Below are positions 19,971 to 28,936 of a stretch of 64,000 bases of DNA, one piece after another. The translations under genes were made by a program, and so were the position numbers. Source of the stretch: Roseateles toxinivorans (lineage in GTDB: Bacteria; Pseudomonadota; Gammaproteobacteria; Burkholderiales; Burkholderiaceae_C). The notes below the pieces were generated by a model. That model searched no databases, was not told the origin of the DNA, and worked only from the letters and a program-made list of their open reading frames with translations. The first letter of the stretch is position 1. The number at the start of each line of letters is the position of its first letter. The stretch lies in assembly GCF_004362525.1 (NCBI RefSeq), contig NZ_SNXS01000004.1, forward strand, positions 558,001-622,000, given 5' to 3'.

Positions 19971-20518
19971 TGGCACTGACTCTTGCTGATATCTCCAAGC
20001 TGTTCCACGAAAAAGGCGGCGAGCAGTACAGCGGCGAGCCGGTCACCCAGCTGGAGCATGCGCTGCAAAGCGCCGAGCTGGCCGAGGGCGAGGGCGCCGA
20101 CGATGCGCTGATCACCGCGGCCCTCTTGCACGACCTCGGCCACCTGCTGCACGACCTGGGCGACACCCCGTCGCTGCGCGGCGTCGACGACGTCCACCAG
20201 TACTTCGCGTTGCCCTTTCTGCGCGGCCTGTTCCCGGACCGTGTGCTCGATGCGATCAAGCTGCATGTGGACGCCAAGCGCTATCTGTGCGCCACCCGGC
20301 CCGGCTACTGGGAGGCCCTGTCGGCCGACTCCAAGCGCAGCCTGGTCCTGCAGGGCGGGGTGTTCGAAGGCGAGCAAATTACCGCCTTCGAGGCCCTGCC
20401 GCACGCGCAGGACGCGGTCCGCCTGCGCCTGTGGGATGACCTGGCCAAGCAGGCCGAACATCGGACGCCCGCGCTGGAGCACTACATGACCATCGCGCAG
20501 CGCTGTGCGTTGAAGTGA
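19970..20518 (+). CDS. Phosphonate-associated HD-domain protein, PhnZ-like
   Basis: A 182-residue HD-domain protein of the type found in phosphonate operons. Ligand candidates are His30, His54-Asp55, His58, His76 and His99. Tyr20 and Glu23 precede His30 in YSGEPVTQLEH. This reproduces the spacing of Tyr24, Glu27 and His34 in PhnZ, the mixed-valent diiron oxygenase that cleaves (R)-1-hydroxy-AEP to glycine and phosphate. The HVDAKRYL motif after the HD core is also characteristic. This favours an oxygenase over a phosphohydrolase. No 2-oxoglutarate hydroxylase (PhnY*) is encoded in the window, so the hydroxylated substrate may be imported. Confidence 0.85.
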   Translation: MALTLADISKLFHEKGGEQYSGEPVTQLEHALQSAELAEGEGADDALITAALLHDLGHLLHDLGDTPSLRGVDDVHQYFALPFLRGLFPDRVLDAIKLHVDAKRYLCATRPGYWEALSADSKRSLVLQGGVFEGEQITAFEALPHAQDAVRLRLWDDLAKQAEHRTPALEHYMTIAQRCALK

Positions 20519-21405
20519 TGTCGGGACCCGAACTCGCACTGACCTGGCCCATCGTGCTGCTGGTGCTGGGTGGGGCGGTGCTCCATGCCTCCTGGAATGC
20601 CCTGGTCAAGTCCAGCGGCGACAAGGAGGTGGATACCTCGCTGGTACATTTTCTGGGCGCGCTGGTGGCCCTGCCGATGCTGCTCTACACCGGTCCGCCG
20701 CCCTGGGCCGCCTGGCCGTACATCGCCGGCTCGCTGTTCATCCACATCGGCTACTACATCGCCCTGGTCGGCGCCTACAAGCACGGCGACCTCGGCCTGA
20801 CCTATCCGATCATGCGCGGCTTCGCGCCGCTGCTGGTGGCGCTGGGCAGCGGCTTTTTCATCGGCGAGGCACCCCCCGCCATGGCCTGGTTGGGGATTGC
20901 CGGCATCACGGCCGGTGTTGCCCTGGTGGGCCTGTCCAGGCCCGGCGAGGCGCTGCACCATGGCAAGGCCCTGGTGTTCGCCTTCAGCAACGCGGCCATC
21001 ATCGCCATGTACACCATCGTCGACGGCATGGGGGTGCGCAGCGCCACCCAGGGTGGGGCGCTGGCGATGCAATACGTGCTGATGCTGTTCGTGCTCGACG
21101 GCATTCCCTATCCGACCCTGGTGCTGCTGAGGCGAACCTCGCAGCAGCGCCGCGAGATCTGGGCCTATGCCAAGAAGCGCTGGCCCTTGGCGGCCCTGGG
21201 CGGCAGTGCCTCGATAGGCTCTTATGCCATTGCGCTGTGGGCGATGACCAAGGCGCCGGTGGCCTCGGTTGCGGCCCTGCGCGAGACCTCGGTGCTGTTC
21301 GCCGCGCTGCTGGGCTGCTGGTTGTTGAAAGAGAAATTCGGCAAGCAGCGCGCGCTGGGCACCATCGTCATCGTGGCCGGGGTGATGGCCCTACGTCTGG
21401 CTTAG
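20518..21405 (+). CDS. EamA/DMT-family transporter associated with phosphonate use
   Basis: A 295-residue membrane protein with ten predicted helices in two EamA repeats. It starts MSGPELALTWPIVLLVLGG and shares a TGATG junction with the HD gene. An internal motif GDLGLTYPIMRGFAPLLVAL and the repeat-2 motif KAPVASVAALRETSVLFAAL are typical of the phosphonate-associated DUF6 transporter family. It may export a by-product or import a phosphonate-related compound; substrate unknown. GTG at 20515 is an alternative start. Confidence 0.85.
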   Translation: MSGPELALTWPIVLLVLGGAVLHASWNALVKSSGDKEVDTSLVHFLGALVALPMLLYTGPPPWAAWPYIAGSLFIHIGYYIALVGAYKHGDLGLTYPIMRGFAPLLVALGSGFFIGEAPPAMAWLGIAGITAGVALVGLSRPGEALHHGKALVFAFSNAAIIAMYTIVDGMGVRSATQGGALAMQYVLMLFVLDGIPYPTLVLLRRTSQQRREIWAYAKKRWPLAALGGSASIGSYAIALWAMTKAPVASVAALRETSVLFAALLGCWLLKEKFGKQRALGTIVIVAGVMALRLA

Positions 21406-21428
21406 TCTTGCCTATTACCAAGAAAACC

Positions 21429-23852
21429 ATGTCACTTCCGACCCACGCTCAAACCATCATCATTGGCGGCGGCATCGTCGGCTGCTCCACCGCCTACCAC
21501 CTGGCTCAGATGGGCCGCAGCGATGTCCTGCTGCTGGAGCAGGGGCGCCTGACCTGCGGCACGACCTGGCACGCCGCCGGCCTGGTCGGCCAGCTGCGAC
21601 CCAACCGCAATATGACGCGGATGAGCCGCTACGGCATCGAGCTCTACAGCCGGCTGGAGGCCGAGACCGGCCTGGCCACCGGCTGGAAGCAGTGCGGCAG
21701 CGTCACCGTGGCGCGCACCGTTGAGCGGATGCAGGTGCTGCGCAAGCAGGTCGGCCTGGCGCGGGGCTTCGGCGTCGAGTGCGAGCTGATCACCCCGGCC
21801 GAGGCGGGCAAGCTCTATCCGCTGATGCGTACCGATGACCTGCAGGGCGCGGTCTGGATTCCCGGCGACGGCAAGGCCAATCCGGCCGACTTGACGATGT
21901 CGCTGGCCAAGGGCGCGCGCAACCGTGGCGTGAAGATTGTCGAGGGCGTCGAGGTGCTGGACGTGCTGGTGGAGCAGGGTGCCTCCGGCCCGCGCGTGGT
22001 GGGCGTATTGACGAACCAGGGCGAGGTGCGCTGCGAGGTGCTGGTCAACTGCGCCGGCCAGTGGGCGCGCCAGCTGGGCGCCAAGGCCGGTGTCAATGTG
22101 CCGCTGTACTCGGCCGAGCACTTCTATCTCGTCACCGGCCAGATCCCCGGCGTGCATCCGATGCTGCCGGTGCTGCGCGACCCCGATGGCTACATCTACT
22201 ACAAGGAAGAGGTCGGCGGCCTGGTGATGGGTGGCTTCGAGCCGGTGGCCAAGCCCTGGAAGATGGACACCATTCCTTCGACCTTCCAGTTCGAGCTGCT
22301 GGGCGAGGACTGGGACCAGTTCGAGATCCTGATGACCAACGCCATGCACCGCACGCCCTGCCTTGACACGGCCGAGATCAAGATGCTGCTCAACGGGCCG
22401 GAGAGCTTCACGCCGGACGGCAACTTCATCCTCGGCGAGGCGCCCGAGCTGCGCAATTTCTTCGTCGCGGCAGGCTTCAATTCGGCCGGTATTGCCAATG
22501 GCGGCGGCGCCGGGCGCTTGATGGCGGAGTGGATCATCGGCGGCGAGGCACCCACAGATTTGTGGGATGTGGACATACGCCGCTTCGGCCCGTTCACCGC
22601 CAACAAAAAGGCGCTGCACGACCGCACGGCTGAAACCCTGGGCCTGCACTACGCGATGCGCTGGCCGCGCCAGGAGCTGCAGGCGGCGCGCCCGCTGCGC
22701 ACCTCGCCACTGTACGACGCGCTGCAGGCCAAGGGCGCCGAGTTCGGCAGCAAGAACGGCTGGGAGCGGGCCAACTACTTCAGGCCCGAGGGCGCGGCCG
22801 CGCCGGCCTACGGCCTGGGCAGGCCCGCCTGGCTGCCCTGGATGCAGGCCGAGCAGCGGGCCACCCGCGAGGCGGTGGCGCTGTACGACCAGAGTTCGTT
22901 TGCCAAGTTCTTGCTGCAGGGGCGCGACGCCCTGGAGGTGCTGCAGCGCCTGTGCGCCAACGAGATGGACGTGCCGGTCGGCAAAATGGTCTACACGGCC
23001 CTGCTCAACGAGCGTTGCGGCTTCGAGAGCGATCTGACGGTGATACGCGAGGCGTCGCAGCGCTTTCTGATCGTCACCGGCTCGGCGCAGAGCGTGCGCG
23101 ACGCCGACTGGATCAGGCGTCACATTGCCGCGGACGAGCACGCGATGCTGACCGACGTCACGGCGATGACCTGCGTGCTGTCGCTGATGGGGCCGCATGC
23201 CCGTGAGCTGCTGGCGCGGGTCAGCCCGGCCGACCTGTCGCCGCAGGGCCTGAAGTTCTCGTGGACCGTCGAGATCGACCTCGGCCATGCCCGGGTGCGC
23301 GCCGCGCGCATGAGCTATGTCGGCGGGCCCGGCTACGAGCTCCATGTGCCGGTGGAGATGACGCGCCATGTCTACCAGACCCTGATGGCGGCCGGCGCCG
23401 ATCTTGGCCTGCGGGATGCCGGCTACTACGCGCTCGATGCGCTGCGCATCGAGGCGGGCCGCCGCGCCTGGGGCGCCGAGCTGGGGCCGGACGAGACACC
23501 GTTCGAGGCCGGGCTGGAGTACGCCGTCAAGCTCGACAAGCCGACCGACTTCATCGGCAAGGCGGCCCTGCTGGCCGCCCGTGGCCAGCCGCTGCGCAAG
23601 AAGCTGGTGACCCTGGTGCTGCAGGACGAGCGGGCCTACGCCTGGGGCGGCGAAGCGATCGTGCTGGGCGGCGAGACGGTCGGCGAGATCTCGTCGGTGG
23701 GCTGGAGCCCGCGCGCCGGTGCCTGCGTGGCGCTGGGCTATGTGCGCGGCGCGGCGGCCCAGCAAGCCCACGCCGGCACGCCGGCCAGCATCGACCTCTG
23801 GGGCCAGGCTACCGCGGTGACGCTCCATGACACTTGGCCACCCAAGCCCTGA
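21429..23852 (+). CDS. FAD-dependent dehydrogenase with GcvT domain (sarcosine/dimethylglycine dehydrogenase-like)
   Basis: An 807-residue two-domain enzyme. Residues about 10-370 form a DAO-type FAD domain starting TIIIGGGIVGCSTAYHLAQM, with the flavin-attachment-region sequence TCGTTWHAAGLVGQLRPN. Residues about 430-800 form a folate-binding GcvT/aminomethyltransferase domain (CVLSLMGPHARELL, GPGYELHVPVEM, YYALDALRIEAGRRAWG). Such enzymes oxidatively demethylate N-methyl amines and pass the one-carbon unit to tetrahydrofolate. The ATG at 21429 replaces a longer frame that overlaps the transporter. It lies 23 bp after the EamA gene, so an N-methylated aminophosphonate or glycine derivative is a reasonable but unproven substrate. 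Confidence 0.85.
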   Translation: MSLPTHAQTIIIGGGIVGCSTAYHLAQMGRSDVLLLEQGRLTCGTTWHAAGLVGQLRPNRNMTRMSRYGIELYSRLEAETGLATGWKQCGSVTVARTVERMQVLRKQVGLARGFGVECELITPAEAGKLYPLMRTDDLQGAVWIPGDGKANPADLTMSLAKGARNRGVKIVEGVEVLDVLVEQGASGPRVVGVLTNQGEVRCEVLVNCAGQWARQLGAKAGVNVPLYSAEHFYLVTGQIPGVHPMLPVLRDPDGYIYYKEEVGGLVMGGFEPVAKPWKMDTIPSTFQFELLGEDWDQFEILMTNAMHRTPCLDTAEIKMLLNGPESFTPDGNFILGEAPELRNFFVAAGFNSAGIANGGGAGRLMAEWIIGGEAPTDLWDVDIRRFGPFTANKKALHDRTAETLGLHYAMRWPRQELQAARPLRTSPLYDALQAKGAEFGSKNGWERANYFRPEGAAAPAYGLGRPAWLPWMQAEQRATREAVALYDQSSFAKFLLQGRDALEVLQRLCANEMDVPVGKMVYTALLNERCGFESDLTVIREASQRFLIVTGSAQSVRDADWIRRHIAADEHAMLTDVTAMTCVLSLMGPHARELLARVSPADLSPQGLKFSWTVEIDLGHARVRAARMSYVGGPGYELHVPVEMTRHVYQTLMAAGADLGLRDAGYYALDALRIEAGRRAWGAELGPDETPFEAGLEYAVKLDKPTDFIGKAALLAARGQPLRKKLVTLVLQDERAYAWGGEAIVLGGETVGEISSVGWSPRAGACVALGYVRGAAAQQAHAGTPASIDLWGQATAVTLHDTWPPKP

Positions 23853-24669
23853 GCAACGGGCATTGCTGATTCAGCTGCTGGCCGGGGCACGCCGCCCGGT
23901 GCCAGGCGACTGGCTGCCGCTGCATTTGGGCGGGCAGGCCATAGGCGTGCTGGCACCGCAACGCGTTGCTCCGCTGCTGGCGGTGCTGCAGGGTTGCAGC
24001 GTGCAGGGCCGGCGCCTGGTCTGGGCGGCACAAGGGCTGACCCCGGAGCAGCGCTCGCAGCAGATCCAGCAGGCGGCCGAGCGGCTGCGCGAGCTGGGCT
24101 TGATCACCGGCTGGCGCAACGAGGCCTATCGCTGCGAGGTGCCGGTCGGTGATCCGCTGCTGGAGCAGGGCACCGAGTTGTTCCGGCTTGAACGAGCCGC
24201 CTTCCGCTTCTTCGGTCTGCGCAGCCGGGCCGTGCACATCAACGGCTTCAGTGCCGAGGGTGGTTTGTGGTGTGGACGGCGCGCGCTGAGCAAGGCCACC
24301 GACCCGGGCCGGCTGGACAATCTTGCCGCGGGCGGCCTGCCGGCCGGCGAGGCATTCGAGGACTGCGCCGTCCGCGAGCTGGGCGAGGAGGCCGGCGTGG
24401 CCGAGGCTGTCGCGCGTGGCATCGTCGCGGGTGGTGCAGTGCGTTGCACCCGGGTCGAGCCCGAGGGCCTGCATGACGAGGTCGTGCACATCTACAACCT
24501 TGCCCTGCCGGCGGGCTTTCAGCCACGCAACCGGGATGGTGAGGTGGCCGAGTTCCTCCACCTTCTCCCGGATGAGCTGATGACGCGGCTGCAGGCCGGT
24601 GAATTCACCGAGGATGCGGCCGCCGTCATCGCCACGGCCGGGGCAGAATATCCCGATGGAACAAATTGA
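23827..24669 (+). CDS. DUF4743/Nudix hydrolase
   Basis: A 280-residue protein. The N-terminal 110 residues match the DUF4743 type ([17 protein letters not shown]), and a Nudix domain follows with the box [20 protein letters not shown] plus AGV near residues 172-195. Members of this architecture (fungal and plant relatives) hydrolyse damaged thiamine diphosphate derivatives. The bacterial role is presumably metabolite repair. It overlaps the stop of the FAD/GcvT gene by 26 nt and is followed by an overlapping FAD oxidoreductase gene, so the three are probably one transcript. Confidence 0.85.
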   Translation: MTLGHPSPEQRALLIQLLAGARRPVPGDWLPLHLGGQAIGVLAPQRVAPLLAVLQGCSVQGRRLVWAAQGLTPEQRSQQIQQAAERLRELGLITGWRNEAYRCEVPVGDPLLEQGTELFRLERAAFRFFGLRSRAVHINGFSAEGGLWCGRRALSKATDPGRLDNLAAGGLPAGEAFEDCAVRELGEEAGVAEAVARGIVAGGAVRCTRVEPEGLHDEVVHIYNLALPAGFQPRNRDGEVAEFLHLLPDELMTRLQAGEFTEDAAAVIATAGAEYPDGTN

Positions 24670-25777
24670 TGTCGCCGTGATCGGTGCCGGTGTGGTGGGC
24701 CTGGCCGTCGGGCGGGCGCTGGCGCGGCGGGGCCTGGAAACCATTGTGCTCGAGCGCGCCAATGCGATCGGCACGGGGGTGAGCTCGCGCAACAGCGAGG
24801 TCATACACGCCGGGCTGTACTACCCGGCAGGCTCGCTGAAGGCCCGTCTCAGCGTACGTGGCAAGGCGCTGCTTTACGCCTATTGCGAGCAGGCCGGCGT
24901 GGCTCACCAGCGCTGCGGCAAGCTGGTCGTGGCCACGCAGGAGGCACAGTTGCCGGGCCTACAGCAATTGCTGGCCAAGGGCCAGGCCAACGGCGTTGAC
25001 GATCTGCTCTACCTCAGCCCCGCCGAGGCCCTGACCCTGGAGCCGGCGCTGCGCTGCGTCGGCGCGTTGCTGTCGCCGTCCACCGGCATCATCGACAGCC
25101 ACGGCCTGATGCTGGCCCTGCAGGGTGATCTGGAGCGGGCCGGCGGCATGTTGGCGCTGTGCTCGCCGGTCGAGTCCATTTTCACCGGCCCTCAGGGCCA
25201 CCGCCTGCAGGTCGGCGGCGATGAGCCCATGGAGTTGCAGGCCCGGCATGTGATCAATGCGGCGGGACTGTACGCGCCGCAGCTGGCCGCGCGCACGCAA
25301 GGTCTGGCCCCGGCACACCAGCCACGTGCCTACTTCAGCAAGGGCAACTACTTCGCCTTGGCCGGCCGCGCGCCGTTCAGCCGCCTGATCTATCCGGTGC
25401 CGCAAGACGCCTGGCTGGGCGTGCACCTGACCCTGGACCTGGGCGGCCAGGCCCGCTTCGGCCCGGACGCCCAGTGGCTGCCCGAGGTCAGCGAGCCCGG
25501 ACAGATCGACTACACGGTGGATCCGCGACGGGCCGATGGCTTCTATGCCGATGTGCGCCGCTACTGGCCCGGCCTGGCCGACGGCGCACTGCAGCCGGCC
25601 TACAGCGGTGTGCGGCCCAAGCTGCATGGGCCTGATCAGAGTGCACCGGACTTTCGCATCGACGGCCCGGCCGAGCATGGGGTGCCAGGACTTGTCAATC
25701 TGCTGGGCATCGAATCTCCCGGGCTGACCAGCTGTCTGGCCCTCGCCGACGAGGTGGTGCAGCGGCTGGGCGTTTGA
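24656..25777 (+). CDS. NAD(P)/FAD-dependent oxidoreductase, LhgO-like
   Basis: A 373-residue DAO-fold oxidoreductase starting [20 protein letters not shown], with a dinucleotide-binding GxGxxG. The segment [19 protein letters not shown] is characteristic of the L-2-hydroxyglutarate oxidase/dehydrogenase group. The C-terminus ends in the typical [21 protein letters not shown]. The ATG at 24656 lies inside the Nudix gene (14-nt overlap). LhgO uses L-2-hydroxyglutarate; whether that holds here or another 2-hydroxy acid is used is not visible. It closes the plus-strand run that starts at phnR. Confidence 0.85.
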   Translation: MEQIDVAVIGAGVVGLAVGRALARRGLETIVLERANAIGTGVSSRNSEVIHAGLYYPAGSLKARLSVRGKALLYAYCEQAGVAHQRCGKLVVATQEAQLPGLQQLLAKGQANGVDDLLYLSPAEALTLEPALRCVGALLSPSTGIIDSHGLMLALQGDLERAGGMLALCSPVESIFTGPQGHRLQVGGDEPMELQARHVINAAGLYAPQLAARTQGLAPAHQPRAYFSKGNYFALAGRAPFSRLIYPVPQDAWLGVHLTLDLGGQARFGPDAQWLPEVSEPGQIDYTVDPRRADGFYADVRRYWPGLADGALQPAYSGVRPKLHGPDQSAPDFRIDGPAEHGVPGLVNLLGIESPGLTSCLALADEVVQRLGV

Positions 25778-25799
25778 GCCGATTGACAGGCCGGTGACC

Positions 25800-25817
25800 A
25801 CGCAAGCATGCTTGCGT
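25800..25817. promoter_or_regulatory. 18-bp perfect palindrome upstream of the PEP-CTERM esterase gene
   Basis: ACGCAAGCATGCTTGCGT is a perfect palindrome 74 bp upstream of the GDSL gene ATG and 23 bp after the FAD oxidoreductase stop. It has no T-run, so it is more likely an operator than a terminator. No regulator is assigned. Confidence 0.4.
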
Positions 25818-25890
25818 CGCCAAATGCACGGTGGGCCGCACCAATCTGCCCTGGTCACCGCGCAATGGCTCATACAACAGGGAGTAATGA

Positions 25891-26874
25891 ATGAAATCGA
25901 CGCATTGGTTCGCCGGCCTTGTGGCCTCGGCAATGATCATGCTTGCGCCCGCGGCGCAGGCCTACTCCAGTCTCTACATCTTCGGCGACAGCCTGTCGGA
26001 CAGCGGCAATAATGCGGTGGCCATAGGGGCCACCTTGCCGCCGCAGCTGCTGCCGGGGGGCGGGTGGTTCTCGACCATTCCCTATGCCTCCGGCACCTAC
26101 AGCAACGGCCCGGTCTGGTCCAGCAGCTTTGCCGCCTCGCTGGGGCTGAGCGCCGCACCGTCGCTGCTGGGCGGTGGCAACTATGCGTTCGGCGGCGCGC
26201 AGACCGCGGCACCGGGCGTGGAGACGTCCGATGGCTTCCCGTACAGCCTGAAGCGGCAGACGGAGTTCTTTCTTGCGGCGCACGGGGGCGCGGCGCCCAG
26301 TGACGCGCTCTATGTGCTCGAGAGCGGCGGCAACAATGCCCGCGACGCGCTTGGCGCGATGCTGCTCGGGGCCAATCCGTCCACTGTGATTGGCGCGACT
26401 GCGCAGCAATATGCGATCGACACCGGCATGCTGATCGACAGCCTGCAGGCCAAGGGCGCCCAGCACATCGTGGTTTGGAACACGCCCAACCTTGGCCTGA
26501 CGCCGCTGGCCGCCAGCTACGGCGCGATGGGCATGAGCCTGGCCAGCGATCTGAGCGCCAGCATGAATGCGGCTTTGGCCGCTCAGCTTCAGGGCCGCAG
26601 CGGCGTGACCCAGTTCAATGTCTTCGACCTGATGACACAGGCCACGCTGAACCCCGCCGCCTTCGGCCTTGGCAATGTCACCGATGCCTGCGGCGCGGTG
26701 CTGGGCTGTGATGCCAACAGCTATCTGTTCTGGGACGGCATACACCCGACTGCCCGTGGCCACGAGTTGCTGGCGGCAGGCATGCTGGCCGCTGTGCCCG
26801 AGCCGGCCAGCTATCTGCTGCTGCTGGCAGGGCTGCTGCTGCTGTCCGGCGCTGCGCGCCGTCGCCGGTACTGA
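25891..26874 (+). CDS. SGNH/GDSL hydrolase with PEP-CTERM sorting signal
   Basis: A 327-residue exported esterase/lipase. A signal peptide covers residues 1-25 (FAGLVASAMIMLAPAAQA). Block I is YIFGDSLSDSGNN with the nucleophile Ser. The catalytic Asp and His are in WDGIHPTARGH near residue 285. The C-terminus has VPEPASYLLLLAGLLLLSG followed by RRRRY, a PEP-CTERM sorting signal recognised by an exosortase. It should end up on the outer surface or in the exopolysaccharide matrix. GGGAG lies seven bases before the ATG. No exosortase gene is in this window. Confidence 0.92.
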   Translation: MKSTHWFAGLVASAMIMLAPAAQAYSSLYIFGDSLSDSGNNAVAIGATLPPQLLPGGGWFSTIPYASGTYSNGPVWSSSFAASLGLSAAPSLLGGGNYAFGGAQTAAPGVETSDGFPYSLKRQTEFFLAAHGGAAPSDALYVLESGGNNARDALGAMLLGANPSTVIGATAQQYAIDTGMLIDSLQAKGAQHIVVWNTPNLGLTPLAASYGAMGMSLASDLSASMNAALAAQLQGRSGVTQFNVFDLMTQATLNPAAFGLGNVTDACGAVLGCDANSYLFWDGIHPTARGHELLAAGMLAAVPEPASYLLLLAGLLLLSGAARRRRY

Positions 26875-26936
26875 AGGCTCCTAGCGCACAAGCCCTTGCC
26901 GCAGCACGGGGCGGGTTCATGTCCTAGGATCAGGGC

Positions 26937-27980
26937 ATGAACCTGCCCCTTTCCGTCCTTGATCTCGTTCCCGTCAGCTCCGGCGGCAGCGCCGCCGCCT
27001 CAGTGCATCGCAGTGGCGAGCTGGCCCAGCTGGCCGAGCGCCTGGGCTACCGGCGCCTGTGGTACGCCGAGCACCATGGCATGCCCTCGGTGGCTAGCGC
27101 TGCGCCGGAGGTCTTGATCGCCCACGCGGCGGCGCTGACCCGCAGGCTGCGCATCGGTTCCGGCGGCGTGATGCTGCCCAACCATGCGCCGCTGCGCGTG
27201 GCCGAGGCCTTTCGCACCCTGTCCGCGCTGTACCCAGACCGCATCGACCTGGGCCTGGGCCGGGCGCCCGGCTCGGATGTGCAGGCCTCGCGGGCGCTGC
27301 GTGCCTTCGACGGCGAGCAGTTTCCGCAGCTGCTGTCCGAGCTGCTGACCTGGTCGGGTGTCACGCCGCTGCCCGACGGTCATCCGATGAGCGCGCTGAA
27401 GGCCATGCCCGACGACGCGCCCTTGCCGCCGATCTATATGCTGGGCTCCAGCGGCGCCAGCGCGCAGATGGCGGGAGCGGCCGGCATGGGTTACTCCTTT
27501 GCCAGCCACTTCAGCCCGACGCCCGCCGCGCCGGCCTTCGAGGCTTATCGCCAGGCCTTCGTGCCCTCGGCGCAGTTCGAGCGGCCACACACCATCCTCG
27601 GCGTGTCCGCCGTCTGCGCGCCGACCGAGGAGGAGGCCCAGTTCCTGGCCGCGACGATGGACCTGGCCTGGGTGCGCATACGCAGCGGCCGCTTTGCCCC
27701 GCTGCCCAGCCCCGAGGAAGCGCTGCGCTATGCCTACAGCGACGCCGAGCAGGCCCTGGTACGGGGCTTTCGCCGCCTGGTGGTGGTGGGCACGCCGGCT
27801 TCGGTGCGCGAGCAGATAGCCGCCAAGGCCGAGGCCTGCGAGGCCGACGAGGTGATGATCACCTCCAATATCCACAGTCACGCGGCGCGGCTGCGCTCCT
27901 ATCAGCTGGTGGCTGAAGCGTTCGGGCTCGTCCCTCAGGCGGCGGGTACCTCGGCCAGCCCCCAGGACGCCAGCGTGTAG
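26937..27980 (+). CDS. LLM class flavin-dependent oxidoreductase
   Basis: A 347-residue luciferase-like monooxygenase of the MsnO8/YhbW group. It has the N-terminal LSVLDLVPVSSGGSAAASV, then YRRLWYAEHHGMPSVAS and RIGSGGVMLPNHAPLRVAE, all landmarks of the TIM-barrel flavin/aldehyde site. It uses reduced FMN supplied by a reductase; substrate unknown. Its 3' end overlaps the convergent peptidoglycan-binding gene by 46 nt, which may cause antisense overlap between the two transcripts. Confidence 0.88.
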   Translation: MNLPLSVLDLVPVSSGGSAAASVHRSGELAQLAERLGYRRLWYAEHHGMPSVASAAPEVLIAHAAALTRRLRIGSGGVMLPNHAPLRVAEAFRTLSALYPDRIDLGLGRAPGSDVQASRALRAFDGEQFPQLLSELLTWSGVTPLPDGHPMSALKAMPDDAPLPPIYMLGSSGASAQMAGAAGMGYSFASHFSPTPAAPAFEAYRQAFVPSAQFERPHTILGVSAVCAPTEEEAQFLAATMDLAWVRIRSGRFAPLPSPEEALRYAYSDAEQALVRGFRRLVVVGTPASVREQIAAKAEACEADEVMITSNIHSHAARLRSYQLVAEAFGLVPQAAGTSASPQDASV

Positions 27981-28858
27981 TTGGCCCCATTGGCCAGGCC
28001 CGTGCCCTGGGCGATGGTGGTCTTGCGCCTGCGCACGTTCTCCTGCCAGCGGGGCAGGGCGCTGTCGGCCACCGCATTGGCCAGCAGCAGGCGGCGCTGT
28101 GCCTCCGGGGTATCGGCCTGCAGGCCGGCAGCCAGCGCAAAGGCCTTGGGCTTGAAGCCGCCGTTTTGCACATGCACATCGAAGGCCAGGGCGACACCCA
28201 GCTCGGAGGTCAAGCCCAGCCTGCGGGCGGACGCCGCGGCCGGTACAAAGTATTTGTCGAATGCCCGCTGCATCTGGATGCGCTTGATGATGGGTTCGTC
28301 GCCGAGTCGGGCAAAGGCCTTCAGCCAGGCGTCCGGCACCCGCTCCTTGGTCGGGCCGCTGCTGATGCTGTCGGCCCAGGCGATCTGCTCTTTCAGCGGC
28401 TTGGCGCAGACGCCCAACCAGACCGGCGCCAGATCCTGGAAGGTGCGCGCCAGCACGCCCGGTGCCAGGGCCTCGGCCTCCTTGGTGATGGCCTGGATCT
28501 CGCCATTGCTGAGGGTGAAGCCTATCACCCCCCAGGTCAGGCCGGCACCGTCGAAATTGCCCTGCACCAGGCCGAAGCCATGGCCCTCGAAGGCGGCGGT
28601 CAGTCCCAGGCAGCGCTCGTACAACGAGGGCAGGGGGTCGGGCGTCAGCTGCGACCAGGTGGCCTCATCCACCGAGCCGGTGACGGGCAGCGAGCGCCGT
28701 TGCTGCAGCGCCTGCAGCGCGGCCGTCGTGTTGCCGCCGAAGTCACCATCGACGAACTTCTCGGCCGCGCCGGCAAAAATGCCCTGGCGCAGCAGATCGG
28801 TCTGGATGCGGCGGGCAATCATGCCCTTCAGTCCCTTGGCGAAATAGACACGGCCCAT
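27935..28858 (-). CDS. Peptidoglycan-binding protein with chitosanase-like domain
   Basis: A 307-residue protein. Residues about 10-75 form a PG_binding_1 domain (DGDFGGNTTAALQALQQRRS). The rest resembles the GH46 chitosanase/lysozyme superfamily: GLTAAFEGHGFGLVQGNFDG places an acidic residue in the first helix and an Asp in the following hairpin, as in chitosanases, and AGLTWGVIGFTL follows. No signal peptide is apparent, so it may be cytoplasmic, released by another route, or phage/contractile-system-derived. Enzymatic activity is inferred only from the pattern. Confidence 0.7.
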   Translation of the reverse strand: MGRVYFAKGLKGMIARRIQTDLLRQGIFAGAAEKFVDGDFGGNTTAALQALQQRRSLPVTGSVDEATWSQLTPDPLPSLYERCLGLTAAFEGHGFGLVQGNFDGAGLTWGVIGFTLSNGEIQAITKEAEALAPGVLARTFQDLAPVWLGVCAKPLKEQIAWADSISSGPTKERVPDAWLKAFARLGDEPIIKRIQMQRAFDKYFVPAAASARRLGLTSELGVALAFDVHVQNGGFKPKAFALAAGLQADTPEAQRRLLLANAVADSALPRWQENVRRRKTTIAQGTGLANGANYTLASWGLAEVPAA

Positions 28859-28936
28859 GGCGGCTCCCGGCGGTTGGATGGCGCAATCTACGCCCGCGGG
28901 TGACGGCTGGCTACTCTGCTCCTTAGGGATGCGGGG

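Noticed and set aside
21237-21428. N-terminal extension of the FAD/GcvT protein
   Set aside because: It overlaps the EamA gene and lacks homology; MSLPTHAQTIIIGGGIVG at 21429 is the natural start of the FAD fold.
21432-23828. 798-codon minus-strand open frame opposite the FAD/GcvT gene
   Set aside because: Shadow frame of the high-GC coding strand: biased composition (His, Arg, Gln, Leu), no motifs, no ribosome site.
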